This document shows, piece by piece, positions 27,464 to 35,578 of a stretch of DNA of 64,000 nt; positions within the stretch are counted from its first letter, which is position 1, and every line of letters begins with the position of its first letter. The notes under the pieces are model-generated. The model had not been told where the DNA came from, did not search any database, and saw only the letters and a list, made by a program, of their open reading frames with translations. Source of the stretch: Hoylesella oralis ATCC 33269 (GTDB lineage Bacteria > Bacteroidota > Bacteroidia > Bacteroidales > Bacteroidaceae); contig NZ_GL833119.1 in assembly GCF_000185145.2 (NCBI RefSeq), positions 1,356,668 through 1,420,667 of the forward strand. The letters are read 5' to 3'. The translations under genes and the position numbers were made by a program.

Positions 27464-28729
27464 ATGATTTTGACAAATGAAAAAGATACGGGAATGGTGG
27501 GAGAAAAAATATTTTCTTGTCAAACAGGGATGGCTGAATTGGTAAATATATTTCAACCAAAGGTTGAAGATACTCCAGTTTGGAAAGGTACGCATACAGG
27601 ATTGCAGCCCATTATCAAGTGGGCAGGTGGAAAAGAAAAGGAACTTAATCATATTCTACCTAATATCCCATCGTTTAATCGCTATTTCGAACCCTTTGTA
27701 GGCGGTGGATCAGTGTTTGCTGCAATACATGCAAAAGAGTATTTTATTAATGATCTGTCTTCTGAACTTATTTCTCTTTATCAAAATATATCTTTGCGTA
27801 ATCCGCTTTTTTTTACTTATGTAAAAGGTATAGACAAAGCATGGATAAAAGCAAAGTCTTTCTTTGAAAATAATCAGATATTAGTAAAATATTACATAGA
27901 ATATCGAAGAGGGAAGATTGATAGTGAGCATTTAAAGGCTCGAATAACAACTTTCTGTAAAGTAAAAAAACAAGATATTCTTGCAATCATAGATGATGAT
28001 TTTGCACAATTCCCTTGTATACTTGTTAAAGAGATAGGTAAAAATCTCTTTAGAAAGATGTCGAGGATGAAAAAAATAGAGCAAGGAAAGGGTATACTTC
28101 CCAATAAAGATTTGCAAGCTAACATAGAAACGGCAATAAAGAGTGCCGTGTATATGAATTTTCGCAGCATGTATAACGATAAAGAACTTGTAAGGAATAA
28201 TGATGAAATGCGCTGTGCATTGTTCTTGTTTATACGAAATTATGCGTATAGTGGTATGTTCAGATACAACGACAAGGGCAATTTCAATGTGCCATATGGT
28301 GGAATTGCCTATAATGGCAAGACCATGCAGAAGAAATTGAACTACTATCAATCATCTGAATTACTCGATCATTTCGGTCATACAAAAATATTCAATATGG
28401 ATTTCGAACAATTTTTAAGAGAAACGAATCCTGAAGAGAATGATTTTATATTTTTAGATCCCCCTTATGATACGGAGTTTAATACTTATGCACAGAATAA
28501 GTTTACGCGCGCTGATCAAGAGAGATTGGCTGATTACATGCTCAATATATGCGAGGCAAAGTGGATGATGATCGTTAAAAACACTGATTTTATCTATCAT
28601 TTATATAACCATGAAGGCGTTTATATCCGTTCTTTTAATAAGGAATATCTTGTTAGCTTTATGAATAGAAATAATAAAAAAGTAACACATTTATTAATTA
28701 CAAACTATGAGCAACCAACGAATATCTGA
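27464..28729 (+). CDS. D12-class (Dam-type) DNA adenine N6-methyltransferase
   Basis: A 421-residue methyltransferase that would methylate adenine in the recognition site of the paired nuclease. SAM motif I is EPFVGGGSVF, preceded by IIKWAGGKEKEL, which is the class signature. The catalytic motif IV is FLDPPYDTEF. The target-recognition part lies between them (about 120-300), longer than in Dam itself (about 280 residues total). It overlaps the HNH gene by 23 bases. DNA here is markedly AT-rich compared with both flanks, which suggests horizontal transfer. The target sequence cannot be read from the protein; GATC is only one option. Confidence 0.92.
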   Translation: MILTNEKDTGMVGEKIFSCQTGMAELVNIFQPKVEDTPVWKGTHTGLQPIIKWAGGKEKELNHILPNIPSFNRYFEPFVGGGSVFAAIHAKEYFINDLSSELISLYQNISLRNPLFFTYVKGIDKAWIKAKSFFENNQILVKYYIEYRRGKIDSEHLKARITTFCKVKKQDILAIIDDDFAQFPCILVKEIGKNLFRKMSRMKKIEQGKGILPNKDLQANIETAIKSAVYMNFRSMYNDKELVRNNDEMRCALFLFIRNYAYSGMFRYNDKGNFNVPYGGIAYNGKTMQKKLNYYQSSELLDHFGHTKIFNMDFEQFLRETNPEENDFIFLDPPYDTEFNTYAQNKFTRADQERLADYMLNICEAKWMMIVKNTDFIYHLYNHEGVYIRSFNKEYLVSFMNRNNKKVTHLLITNYEQPTNI

Positions 28730-29462
28730 AACAGAATTAATACTTCCAGCTCTTTATGAGATGGTACAGAATGGGGGAACCGTAACAACGTCGGAACTGA
28801 TCGTAAAACTTACGGATATTATGAAGCCTGAAGGGCAAGACATGGAGATAATATCAGGTAGAAATGATACATATTTCTCTCAAAAGGTAAGGAATTTAAA
28901 GAGCCATGATACATTGAGTAGGAATGGATATGCTACCTATAACAATGGTTCTTTTACTATAACAGAGCGCGGCCAAAATTATGTAATGAAAAATTCAGAA
29001 AATATCGATTATTTATTTTCTCAATGTTTTGATTACGCTGATATCAAAGAAGGTTTTACTAAAGTTATTGAAAATGAAGGTAACACATTAATACCCGAAA
29101 TTATAGAAGAAGGTGCCTTATCTGTGCGATCGAGTATAGTTAGAGAGCGATCTCGGATGTTACGACAGGCCGCAATAGACCATTTTTCACACAAAGGAAG
29201 TATTTATTGCGATTGTTGCAATTTCGAATTCCGTCAATTCTATGGTACTGAATATGGGACATCATGTATTGAAATGCACCATATGAGACCGATATATCAA
29301 TATCAGAGGGCGGGAGAACAGAAGACGATAGATGAGGCATTGAAGAATCTGTTGCCTGTTTGTCCGAATTGTCATCGTGTTATACACCGTAATCATATTA
29401 CGGTCCAGCAGCTTCCTGAGTTTAAAAAGAATATAGAAACAATTCGATTATTAGGGATATAA
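28707..29462 (+). CDS. HNH restriction endonuclease with winged-helix N-terminus
   Basis: A 251-residue likely restriction enzyme. The first 100 residues (ILPALYEMVQNGGTVTTSEL, FTITERGQNYVMKN) resemble an Mrr_N-type winged helix that would bind DNA. The C-terminal third is an HNH/McrA-type nuclease: CDCC, then EMHHMRPI with the catalytic His pair, then LLPVCPNCHRVIHR; the two Cys pairs form the zinc knuckle. It overlaps the methylase by 23 bases, which indicates cotranslation. Together they form a type II restriction-modification system. The recognition site is unknown. Confidence 0.88.
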   Translation: MSNQRISETELILPALYEMVQNGGTVTTSELIVKLTDIMKPEGQDMEIISGRNDTYFSQKVRNLKSHDTLSRNGYATYNNGSFTITERGQNYVMKNSENIDYLFSQCFDYADIKEGFTKVIENEGNTLIPEIIEEGALSVRSSIVRERSRMLRQAAIDHFSHKGSIYCDCCNFEFRQFYGTEYGTSCIEMHHMRPIYQYQRAGEQKTIDEALKNLLPVCPNCHRVIHRNHITVQQLPEFKKNIETIRLLGI

Positions 29463-29500
29463 AACTAATAGAGAGCAGGGTAAGTGAGGAAACGGGACAC

Positions 29501-29533
29501 CCTCCCCCGTCTCCTCATGAGGAGAGAGGCAGG
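29501..29533 (+). repeat. Dispersed palindromic repeat, variant copy (CCTCCCCCG...CTCCTCATGAGGAG)
   Basis: CCTCCCCCGT is followed by the perfect palindrome CTCCTCATGAGGAG (29511-29524). The layout matches the copies at 30586, 47321 and 47811. It lies 39 bases after the HNH stop and may double as its terminator. Confidence 0.6.
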
Positions 29534-29743
29534 TTTTGAGGGTACCCTTCGCGCGCGCAAACATTTATATATATTATACTTGTGAGGGGGGAAGGCAAGG
29601 AACACAGGGCAAATATCAAAAGAATGCGTAGGAAAGAGTATGCACGTTGCTTTGTAATCTGTTCTTTCTGGCGTTAATACACCCCATAAAAAATACCATG
29701 AAGAACTATAGTCGTTATATTAGGAAAGGCAGTGTTTGGGTGT
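29534..29743. other. Intergenic region, no gene seen
   Basis: Contains a short GC-alternating run (CGCGCGCG near 29550) and a TA run, then a G-rich segment. I see no coding or RNA gene signal. Confidence 0.5.
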
Positions 29744-29751
29744 TATCTTTG
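29744..29751 (+). promoter_or_regulatory. -7 promoter element (TATCTTTG) for the HU-like gene
   Basis: A perfect TAnnTTTG match. The leader to the start at 29885 is about 130 bases. Confidence 0.75.
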
Positions 29752-29884
29752 CATTGTCAATCAGAAAGGTTGACCGCACAGCGGAACGAAAGGTGCAGAG
29801 GATGACGCCGGCTATAGTCTGATACGCATGAAAAACATCGTAAACCGCAATGCGAATGGTTTAATTTATAAATAATGTATTATT

Positions 29885-30346
29885 ATGTCAGTACTTTTTA
29901 AACTTTATCAGAACAACAACAAGAAGTCTGCCTATAAGGGTAAGTGGTATGCTCGTGCGGTGATGACCGATATGGTGGATACGGCTGCTTTGGCAGAGAA
30001 GATCGAACGCAACTGTACGGTGAAGCGCAGTGATGTGGTAGCTGTGTTGACCGAACTCATAGAAGTAATGCGCGATGAGTTGCAGGCAAGCCATGCAGTA
30101 AAGCTCAATGGCTTCGGTATCTTTAGGGTTGGATTGACTACAGCACCCGCTAATGAGCCGAAAAACTTTAATGTTACCGAGAATATCAAGGGCTATCATC
30201 TGAATTTCTGCCCCGAAATGACGGGCGGAGGTACCAAAGGTTCTCACCGCAAGCGTGCATTTTTGCATGGTATTACGGCACAGTTGAGTCCGGAGCATAA
30301 AGTAGAGAAGGCCAAAACACCTGCCCAGCCCGGCGAACATGCCTGA
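29885..30346 (+). CDS. HU-like DNA-binding protein, Bacteroidota long form
   Basis: A 153-residue member of the HU/IHF fold. The N-terminal 25 residues (LYQNNNKKSAYKGKWYARAV) are the extra segment typical of the Bacteroidota histone-like group. The HU core runs from about 30 to 125 (AALAEKIERNCTVKRSDVVA, VKLNGFGIFRVGL). The tail is Lys/Pro-rich. It should bind DNA without strong sequence preference; many genomes have several copies near variable loci. A smalltalk peptide gene follows 119 bases downstream, a pairing often seen in Bacteroidales. Confidence 0.92.
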   Translation: MSVLFKLYQNNNKKSAYKGKWYARAVMTDMVDTAALAEKIERNCTVKRSDVVAVLTELIEVMRDELQASHAVKLNGFGIFRVGLTTAPANEPKNFNVTENIKGYHLNFCPEMTGGGTKGSHRKRAFLHGITAQLSPEHKVEKAKTPAQPGEHA

Positions 30347-30465
30347 GAGTTGTTCGGCCCGATTGTTACAGGAACGGTCGATGGGATAGATAACCAATTT
30401 TATTAACCTTTGTAGTCTCCGGCTGTCGTACATGGCAGTCGGGGGCCACGTAAAACACAAAAAAT

Positions 30466-30576
30466 ATGAGTAATGCTATGAATAACAACGATTGGAAGGT
30501 AATCATCAAGATCGTAATCACCGTTGCTACCGCTATTCTCGGTATCTTAGGCGGACAGAAGACGCTGGAAGGATAG
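30466..30576 (+). CDS. Smalltalk-type small membrane peptide
   Basis: A 36-residue peptide with a polar start (MSNAMNNNDWKVIIKIVITV) and one hydrophobic helix ending ILGILGGQKTLEG. Size, the N-D-W-K start and the glycine-rich helix match the 'smalltalk protein' family found behind HU-like genes in Bacteroidales. It is probably membrane-inserted. Its function is unknown. Confidence 0.75.
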   Translation: MSNAMNNNDWKVIIKIVITVATAILGILGGQKTLEG

Positions 30577-30585
30577 GCCTTCTTC

Positions 30586-30622
30586 TATCCCTCTTTTAAG
30601 GAGGGAAAGTGGGGGGAGGGAT
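30586..30622 (-). repeat. Dispersed palindromic repeat, variant copy in inverted orientation
   Basis: TCCCTC (30588-30593) pairs with GAGGGA (30601-30606), followed by GGGGGGAGGG. Read on the minus strand it gives the CCTCCCCCC...CCCTCC order of the other copies. Confidence 0.55.
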
Positions 30623-30756
30623 GAAGGAATAGGGATTAGCGAGGAGCGGGAATCTTGTCCGACTTCTTCTGAGGAGCAAAAGAAAGGTTTTATTTCGTAG
30701 GAAATGGGTGGGAAAAGCCCTGTAATGTAAACGAAAAATCTTTCTGTTACGTAAGA

Positions 30757-30794
30757 CGGTAGAGACTTGGCTTGTCTAAGTTTCTACTGTTTTG
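30757..30794 (+). terminator. Terminator-like hairpin
   Basis: CGGTAGAGACTTGG (30757-30770) pairs with CTAAGTTTCTACTG (30776-30789) with some G-T pairs and a 5-nt loop, followed by TTTTG on the plus strand. It may end the HU/smalltalk transcript. Confidence 0.55.
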
Positions 30795-30800
30795 CATTCT

Positions 30801-30985
30801 TAATTTTGTGGATTCGAACGGATGGCACGTTTGTGTAAGTCGTACATTCTTACAGTTTCGTTCTTTGACTTTGTGGAATTAAATAAGATAGGTAGAGAAA
30901 AAGCATAGCTTTTAGTTACTTGCAATGTCTTATCCTTTATTTGGCCTGCACGGTTAAAGTAAGATATAACCGCCTATCTTTTATA
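30801..30985 (+). ncRNA. Candidate structured small RNA with its own promoter
   Basis: A -7 match TAATTTTG (30801-30808) is followed by a non-coding stretch that folds as a closed multi-branch unit. The outer helix is AAGATAGG (30885-30892) with CCTATCTT (30973-30980). Inside are AAAAGC-ATA-GCTTTT (30899-30913) and CGGTTA (30951-30956) with TAACCG (30967-30972). The 3' side ends in TTTTAT. It could be a small RNA (a 6S-like RNA is one idea) or the 3' untranslated structure of the convergent TrmO gene. Confidence 0.35.
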
Positions 30986-31001
30986 CGACCATCTACATTA
31001 C

Positions 31002-31700
31002 TCAGTCTTTCTTCCTCTCATCGGGAGAGAGTAGAGGGGAGTCTGTAGGGAGAGCTGTCACTATCACCTTTCCTTTGCAAACTCTGAATTTGATATCCAT
31101 ATTGTAAAAAGACATGCCGTAAGTCTTGGTGTCATCGCTGTGATAATGCGGACGCGGATCGAGTTCGAGTGTTTTGCGCAGTATTTCTGTTCGCTCCGGT
31201 CCTAACTGAGAAGCGAGATGTGCGGGTATCTCGACTGCCAAACGCACGATGGGATGTGTGTCTACGAAGCCACTCCGGGCCTTCGGGTGACTATCTGCAT
31301 AGGTAATGTAAGGCTTAATGTCGAAGATAGGCGTGCCATTCATCAGGTCGGCACCGAGCACATGAATGATACATCGCTCGAAGTCTACCTTCTTGATACG
31401 CACCGATGAGAGGCCCAAACCGTTCGGGCGGAACGGCGACCGCGTAGCCCATACGCCCATACGCATGTTGCCTCCGAGTAACGGAGGGCGAACCGTGGGA
31501 CTTACAACTTTGTGTTTGTTGGCCGAGAATTGCCATATTATCCATAAATAATCGAACTCTTCGAGTCCTCGAAGGGCATCCCGATTGCGGTATTCGGGCT
31601 CGAAAACAATCTCGCCTTCAAGTTCTTCCACCAGTCCGCTTTGCTTGGGAATGCCGAATTTGGTACTGAAAGGAGAATGGAAATGTGCTATCGGAGTCAT
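31002..31700 (-). CDS. trmO: tRNA (t6A37) N6-methyltransferase TrmO (TsaA domain)
   Basis: A 232-residue SAM-dependent enzyme that methylates the t6A base at position 37 of threonine tRNA. The TsaA beta-barrel starts with IAHFHSPFSTKFGIPKQSGL. The family stretch MRMGVWATRSPFRPNGLGLS and DIKPYITYAD are both present. A longer frame begins at 31793, but its extra 31 residues are not family-like and lie inside the PAP2 gene; ATG 31700 is 29 bases after that gene's stop. It is the last gene of the LTA-synthase-like/PAP2 operon. Confidence 0.92.
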   Translation of the reverse strand: MTPIAHFHSPFSTKFGIPKQSGLVEELEGEIVFEPEYRNRDALRGLEEFDYLWIIWQFSANKHKVVSPTVRPPLLGGNMRMGVWATRSPFRPNGLGLSSVRIKKVDFERCIIHVLGADLMNGTPIFDIKPYITYADSHPKARSGFVDTHPIVRLAVEIPAHLASQLGPERTEILRKTLELDPRPHYHSDDTKTYGMSFYNMDIKFRVCKGKVIVTALPTDSPLLSPDERKKD

Positions 31701-31728
31701 CGGAATGAGGAAATAGTGCCTGCAGACG

Positions 31729-32412
31729 TTATATTGCCCATACAAGCATGGTAATAAAAGTGATGATACCTGCGTATAGCGGCAGGTATTCATGCTTCAA
31801 ATTCTTGCCCGCAGGCTTATAGATATGCGTGTCTTCTCCGCGCAGTCGTTGGAAAATATAGTAGATGACCGAGGCCGCAACGAAACCAATAAGCATACCG
31901 AACAACAGGTCGAACGGATAATGAACGCCGAGATAGAGGCGCGAATAGCATATCACGAGTGCCCAAAATATCATGAAAGCCGACAGAATATGGCGTCTGA
32001 AGAGATAGATGATGAAGAAAGTAAACGCCCAACAGTTGGCGGCATGAGCCGACGGGCAACTGAAGTTACCACCCCGATAGCCGTCTACGATGTGAACGAA
32101 AGAGCTGATCGGGTTATGTAGGTTAGCCGGTCGGAGCCGACCTATCCACGGACGTATGAAGGTAGATGTTACTTGATCGGAGATTGTAATGAGTATCACG
32201 ATGACCGAAAGGCAGATTATATTGACGCGAAAGGGGAAGTTTCGGAACATCATGTAAATAAAACTCAGGTAGAATGGCAACCATATACGGCGGTCGCTGC
32301 ATAGCATCATGAAAACATCCCAGTACGAGTTGTGCCAATTGTTGATGGCAAGAAACATATCGCGGTCTAAATCTAACAGCGGTTGAAGGATGTTTATTGT
32401 CAGGATAGGCAT
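31729..32412 (-). CDS. PAP2-family membrane phosphatase
   Basis: A 227-residue polytopic membrane phosphatase, probably acting on a lipid phosphate at the outer face of the inner membrane. Motif 2 is PSAH and motif 3 is SRLYLGVHYPFD, both intact. Motif 1 reads R-x6-RP (RPWIGRLRP), with Arg in place of the usual Lys. At least five hydrophobic helices are visible. It begins 19 bases after the LTA-synthase-like gene, so it might process the lipid by-product of that enzyme or recycle undecaprenyl pyrophosphate; this is inference. Confidence 0.88.
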   Translation of the reverse strand: MPILTINILQPLLDLDRDMFLAINNWHNSYWDVFMMLCSDRRIWLPFYLSFIYMMFRNFPFRVNIICLSVIVILITISDQVTSTFIRPWIGRLRPANLHNPISSFVHIVDGYRGGNFSCPSAHAANCWAFTFFIIYLFRRHILSAFMIFWALVICYSRLYLGVHYPFDLLFGMLIGFVAASVIYYIFQRLRGEDTHIYKPAGKNLKHEYLPLYAGIITFITMLVWAI

Positions 32413-32431
32413 CGTTATCGGTGTTTTAAGT

Positions 32432-34255
32432 TTATCGTTTGTCTATGTCGTCGTACAGCTTTTGCAAGTATGCCTTGCTGCGTTCAAGGTTTTGCCCGGG
32501 GCATTTGCCTGTGTTGAGTTTTACTTTCGACGACGAATTATCGTAGATCAGTTGGTTGTCTTCGGTCACCATACCGAAAGCGTCGGGCACGGCAAAGAAG
32601 GCGAAGTGGGGTGCATGTGGGTTCAACATGTTTTTGCTGAAAATCATTTTGCGGTGATCTATGCCGAGTTGACCGAGCAGTGTGGCTGCGATATCTTGCT
32701 GTGAACCGATGGTATGCACCGTGCGTGTTCGGCGTATAGCGCCTCCTGTGAAAATCAGAGGTATATGGTATCTTGAAAGCTGGTAATAGCTAAGTTTCTC
32801 GGGATAGGCTCCCAAGTGGTCTGGAACGATTACTATGAGGGTGTTCTTCCACTGCGGAAGCGTGCGAAATGTGTCGACAAAGCGCCCTAAACAGCTGTCT
32901 GTATAGGCAAAAGCATTGAGTGATTGGGTTCGGAAACGGTCGCAAGGCACGTCGAAAGGTTCGTGCGAACTCAATGTTTGCACCACAGTGAACGTCGGAA
33001 CCTTGCTTTTGCAGCGTTTAAAATCGTTGAGTACGCGATCGAATACCACATGATCGGGGGCTCCCCACTTACTTCTTCTGGTGGAGATGGGGAAATCTGT
33101 CTCCGATACAATGCTGCCGAAGCCCGACGAAACAAGGTAAGAGCGCATGTTACAGAAGTCGGCATCGCCTCCATAATAGTACTTTGAGCGATATCCCTTC
33201 TGCTTTAAAATGCTACAGATAGAGGGTATATGTTCCGTTTTATGGGGATATTTCATGATGCTCATGGTGGGTTGGGCAGGGTAGCCACTAAGAATAGCTA
33301 CGAGACCTCGGTCGGTTCTGAAGCTATTAGCGTAGAAATTGTCGAAATAGATGCCCTCGTGAGCTAAACTGTCTATGCAGTGCGTTACTTTTACACCATT
33401 CTCGCGTGTCTGCATCAGCTTTACCGAAAAGCTTTCCAATACTACGAATACGATGTTCGGGCGCCTTGTTGTAAAGAGACTGTCGTTCAGTGTATCGGGC
33501 TTATGTTCTATCATTTCGTTAAACAACTCGGTGGCCCGTTTGTCGTCCATAAAGCGATATTGTGCCGTAAAGTCTTCCTCATGGGCGAATGCCTCCATAA
33601 AACTGAACAGCGGGTTTACCGCTGCATGGTTCAAAGGCATGTGCTCACTGTAATACACTTTCCCCGTATTGGTGGTAGAGGTGGTAAATCCGCCGCGGAT
33701 AGGAATAAATAGTGACGCCGTAAGGATGGTTATCAGTGCTGTACAGAGCACTCGTTTAGGGGTACCTTTTCCACCGATTTTCCACGCCATGAGTAATATA
33801 CGATAGATAAGGAACGTGCATACGATGATGGCAACCGCACCGCCCAATACGAACCAAAGGCTTACACTGGCGAGCGCATTGGTAGGTGAAGATAAGAAAT
33901 AGAATAGGGGAGTGGTATCTAAAGGGATACCCCAAAAGCCGTAGAGGGCAATGTTTACAACGAAAGCCGTGGCCACGATAGTGGCTGCAATACCGAAATA
34001 TATGCGCACAATAATATGTAGAGCGTGCGAAGAAGTCCATACCGTTGCAATTAGAATCAATGCCGGAAGTGCTGTGAGGTATGCTGCAAGAGCAAAATCG
34101 AGGGGGAGTCCGTGCAATATCACGCCGAACCAATCGATGGCGTTGCAACTTTTATATAATCCGAAATGGCATAACATGAACAACGGTTTCTGCATCATGA
34201 ACACCAACACCCATGAAAAATAAACCGCAAAAAACTTTTTTATATAGATTATCAT
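32432..34255 (-). CDS. LTA-synthase-like phosphoethanolamine/phosphoglycerol transferase
   Basis: A 607-residue inner-membrane sulfatase-fold transferase. Five N-terminal membrane helices (to about 200) are followed by an extracytoplasmic catalytic domain beginning RPNIVFVVLESFS, with a likely metal/nucleophile site around NSFRTDRGLVAILSGYP and IVPDHLG. Gram-negative members transfer phosphoglycerol or phosphoethanolamine to surface glycans. A frame opening at 34312 is longer by 19 residues, but its ATG abuts the -7 element at 34314-34321, so the start at 34255 (MIIYIKKFFAVYFSW) is preferred. It heads the operon with PAP2 and trmO. Confidence 0.9.
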   Translation of the reverse strand: MIIYIKKFFAVYFSWVLVFMMQKPLFMLCHFGLYKSCNAIDWFGVILHGLPLDFALAAYLTALPALILIATVWTSSHALHIIVRIYFGIAATIVATAFVVNIALYGFWGIPLDTTPLFYFLSSPTNALASVSLWFVLGGAVAIIVCTFLIYRILLMAWKIGGKGTPKRVLCTALITILTASLFIPIRGGFTTSTTNTGKVYYSEHMPLNHAAVNPLFSFMEAFAHEEDFTAQYRFMDDKRATELFNEMIEHKPDTLNDSLFTTRRPNIVFVVLESFSVKLMQTRENGVKVTHCIDSLAHEGIYFDNFYANSFRTDRGLVAILSGYPAQPTMSIMKYPHKTEHIPSICSILKQKGYRSKYYYGGDADFCNMRSYLVSSGFGSIVSETDFPISTRRSKWGAPDHVVFDRVLNDFKRCKSKVPTFTVVQTLSSHEPFDVPCDRFRTQSLNAFAYTDSCLGRFVDTFRTLPQWKNTLIVIVPDHLGAYPEKLSYYQLSRYHIPLIFTGGAIRRTRTVHTIGSQQDIAATLLGQLGIDHRKMIFSKNMLNPHAPHFAFFAVPDAFGMVTEDNQLIYDNSSSKVKLNTGKCPGQNLERSKAYLQKLYDDIDKR

Positions 34256-34313
34256 ACTCAAGATCAGCCTATAAAAATAGTTTGCATTCTTCTTTCCTGT
34301 ATGAAGTAGCATG

Positions 34314-34321
34314 CAAAGATA
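34314..34321 (-). promoter_or_regulatory. -7 promoter element (TATCTTTG)
   Basis: CAAAGATA reads TATCTTTG on the minus strand. Transcription should begin near 34307, so the ATG at 34312 would not be in the message. This decides the start at 34255. Confidence 0.75.
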
Positions 34322-34672
34322 GTCAAACCGAGCGACATGCCCAAAGAGTTTTTATCAAATTAACGAATAAAACTTTACCGTTGGGGTGGGTGTTCGTTTA
34401 GGATATAATAATCGCAGAACGCAAGAATAAACCTTAATCGATGTATTCTTGTTCACTGAACAGCAGCCGTAGATTAGACTCCAATATTCTGAACCCGCTA
34501 CCATGATCATGCGTTTTTCAGCACCTACATAAAACAAATTCTTTAGCTTTTTGTTCAATATTTTATCCAGACAATCGTATCTATAGCCCACTGTGTCATC
34601 AATAAGTCATACCATATTTGCCTCTTAAACGGCCGTTTAAATGAAATATGCTCTCAATTTGAGAGTTTTTCG
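34322..34672. other. Intergenic region, no firm gene
   Basis: Two short palindromes precede the promoter at 34673 (AAACGGCCGTTT at 34628-34639, and CTCTCAATTTGAGAG at 34651-34665). A 78-residue minus-strand frame at 34355-34591 has no recognisable domain. Confidence 0.45.
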
Positions 34673-34680
34673 TATCTTTG
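34673..34680 (+). promoter_or_regulatory. -7 promoter element (TATCTTTG)
   Basis: A perfect match, now driving only the DNA methylase relic at 34705-34800. Confidence 0.65.
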
Positions 34681-34704
34681 CCATCGTATTATAACAATAC
34701 ATTT

Positions 34705-34800
34705 ATGTATCATAGGCAAATTGATGACCGGTGGAATTTCCGAGATGCGAATACCAAAGAATATACTCATTGTTGCCATATATATCCGGCAGAAAGGTGA
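34705..34800 (+). pseudogene. 5' remnant of a DNA methyltransferase gene
   Basis: A 31-residue frame opening MYHRQIDDRWNFRDANTKEY and continuing THCCHIYPAER. The block FRDANTKEYTHC-H-YPA resembles the N-terminus of a group of Bacteroidales site-specific DNA methylases (usual form NTKEYTHC.H.YPAMMIP). The rest of the gene is absent. The piece after it carries an inverted copy of part of this coding block (34810-34823 against 34760-34776), which suggests a rearrangement scar. The match is from memory. Confidence 0.45.
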
Positions 34801-34823
34801 ATACCATGAGCAACGAGTATATT
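34760..34823. repeat. Inverted repeat at the methylase relic end
   Basis: AATATACTC (34760-34768) and GTTGC (34772-34776) pair with GCAAC (34810-34814) and GAGTATATT (34815-34823); three bases bulge on the left arm. The loop is 33 nt. Confidence 0.65.
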
Positions 34824-34912
34824 GTAATCCTTAGAAAATAAACATGCTGTTTTTAATTATATTTAACGTGTTGAGGTAACATTTGTTATCGTTTACATAT
34901 ATTATGATGATG

Positions 34913-34920
34913 TATCTTTG
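34913..34920 (+). promoter_or_regulatory. -7 promoter element (TATCTTTG)
   Basis: A perfect match that ends 24 bases before the ATG at 34945. It overlaps an upstream in-frame TTG (34918), which is therefore not the start. Confidence 0.8.
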
Positions 34921-34944
34921 CATTATTATACATTCGGTGAAGAG

Positions 34945-35448
34945 ATGAAGTATGTAAACGATACCGTGAGGCGGCGCGATAGGCTGCTGGACGAACAGCG
35001 GGCATGCGAACTGCTCGCCACGTCGGAGTATGGCGTGCTTTCCATGACTGATGAGGAAGGCAGACCTTACGGCATTCCGGTGAACTTTGTGTGGAATGGC
35101 GAGGATGCTGTTTATATACACTGTGCGCCCGAGGGCAAGAAACTGCGGGCGATAGAACGCCATCCGGCTGTATCGTTCTGTATCGTCGGTCGTGTTAATT
35201 TATTGCCCGATAGGTTCACAACCGAATATGAAAGCGTGGTATTCACGGGCAGCGCTCGTGCCAACCTTGCCCCTGAAGAGCGTATGCACGCATTGGAATT
35301 ATTGGTAGACAAGTTGTCGCCCGACTTTAAAGAGCTCGGTCGGAAGTATTCCGAGAAGAGTTTTCACCGCGTACAGATCATCCGTATAGACTTTACGGAG
35401 TATAGCGGAAAGCGGAAAAAGGTGCTTTGGGGGATGAGAGATGAGTGA
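34945..35448 (+). CDS. NimA-like pyridoxamine 5'-phosphate oxidase-fold flavoprotein
   Basis: A 167-residue protein with the split beta-barrel fold of flavin reductases. The N-terminal block VRRRDRLLDEQRACELLATS and GVLSMTDEEGRPYGIPVNFV are typical of the group that includes the NimA 5-nitroimidazole reductases. FMN binding is expected; the electron donor is unknown. Starting at 34945 follows the promoter position. It is monocistronic. Most members of this group in gut anaerobes are not shown to confer resistance, so only the family is claimed. Confidence 0.87.
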   Translation: MKYVNDTVRRRDRLLDEQRACELLATSEYGVLSMTDEEGRPYGIPVNFVWNGEDAVYIHCAPEGKKLRAIERHPAVSFCIVGRVNLLPDRFTTEYESVVFTGSARANLAPEERMHALELLVDKLSPDFKELGRKYSEKSFHRVQIIRIDFTEYSGKRKKVLWGMRDE

Positions 35449-35578
35449 TTAGGGAGGAGTGTTTGATGGTTCTGCCGTAGGCGTTTGGTTTGCTCAAGTT
35501 CTTTCGAAGTGCAGACAAAAACAGTTTTTGAGACTGTCAAGTCGGTTTCTATTAAACGTTTTCCTCTTTCGGAAAGGA
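35449..35578. other. Intergenic region after the NimA-like gene
   Basis: No gene seen. ACAAAAACAGTTTTTGAGACTG (in two parts, about 35516-35538) includes a weak AAAAAC/GTTTTT hairpin that may terminate the flavoprotein transcript. Confidence 0.4.

Noticed and set aside
27245..27652. 135-codon minus-strand frame before and within the methylase
   Set aside because: It runs over the methylase start, is rich in Phe/Ser/Cys as expected for antisense of AT-rich DNA, and has no promoter.
34355..34591. 78-codon minus-strand frame
   Set aside because: No recognisable domain, no promoter on that strand at the right place, and it lies in AT-rich intergenic DNA.
34945..35448. Metronidazole resistance gene nim
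   Set aside because: Only the fold and N-terminal motif are shared; the group is broad and resistance cannot be inferred.
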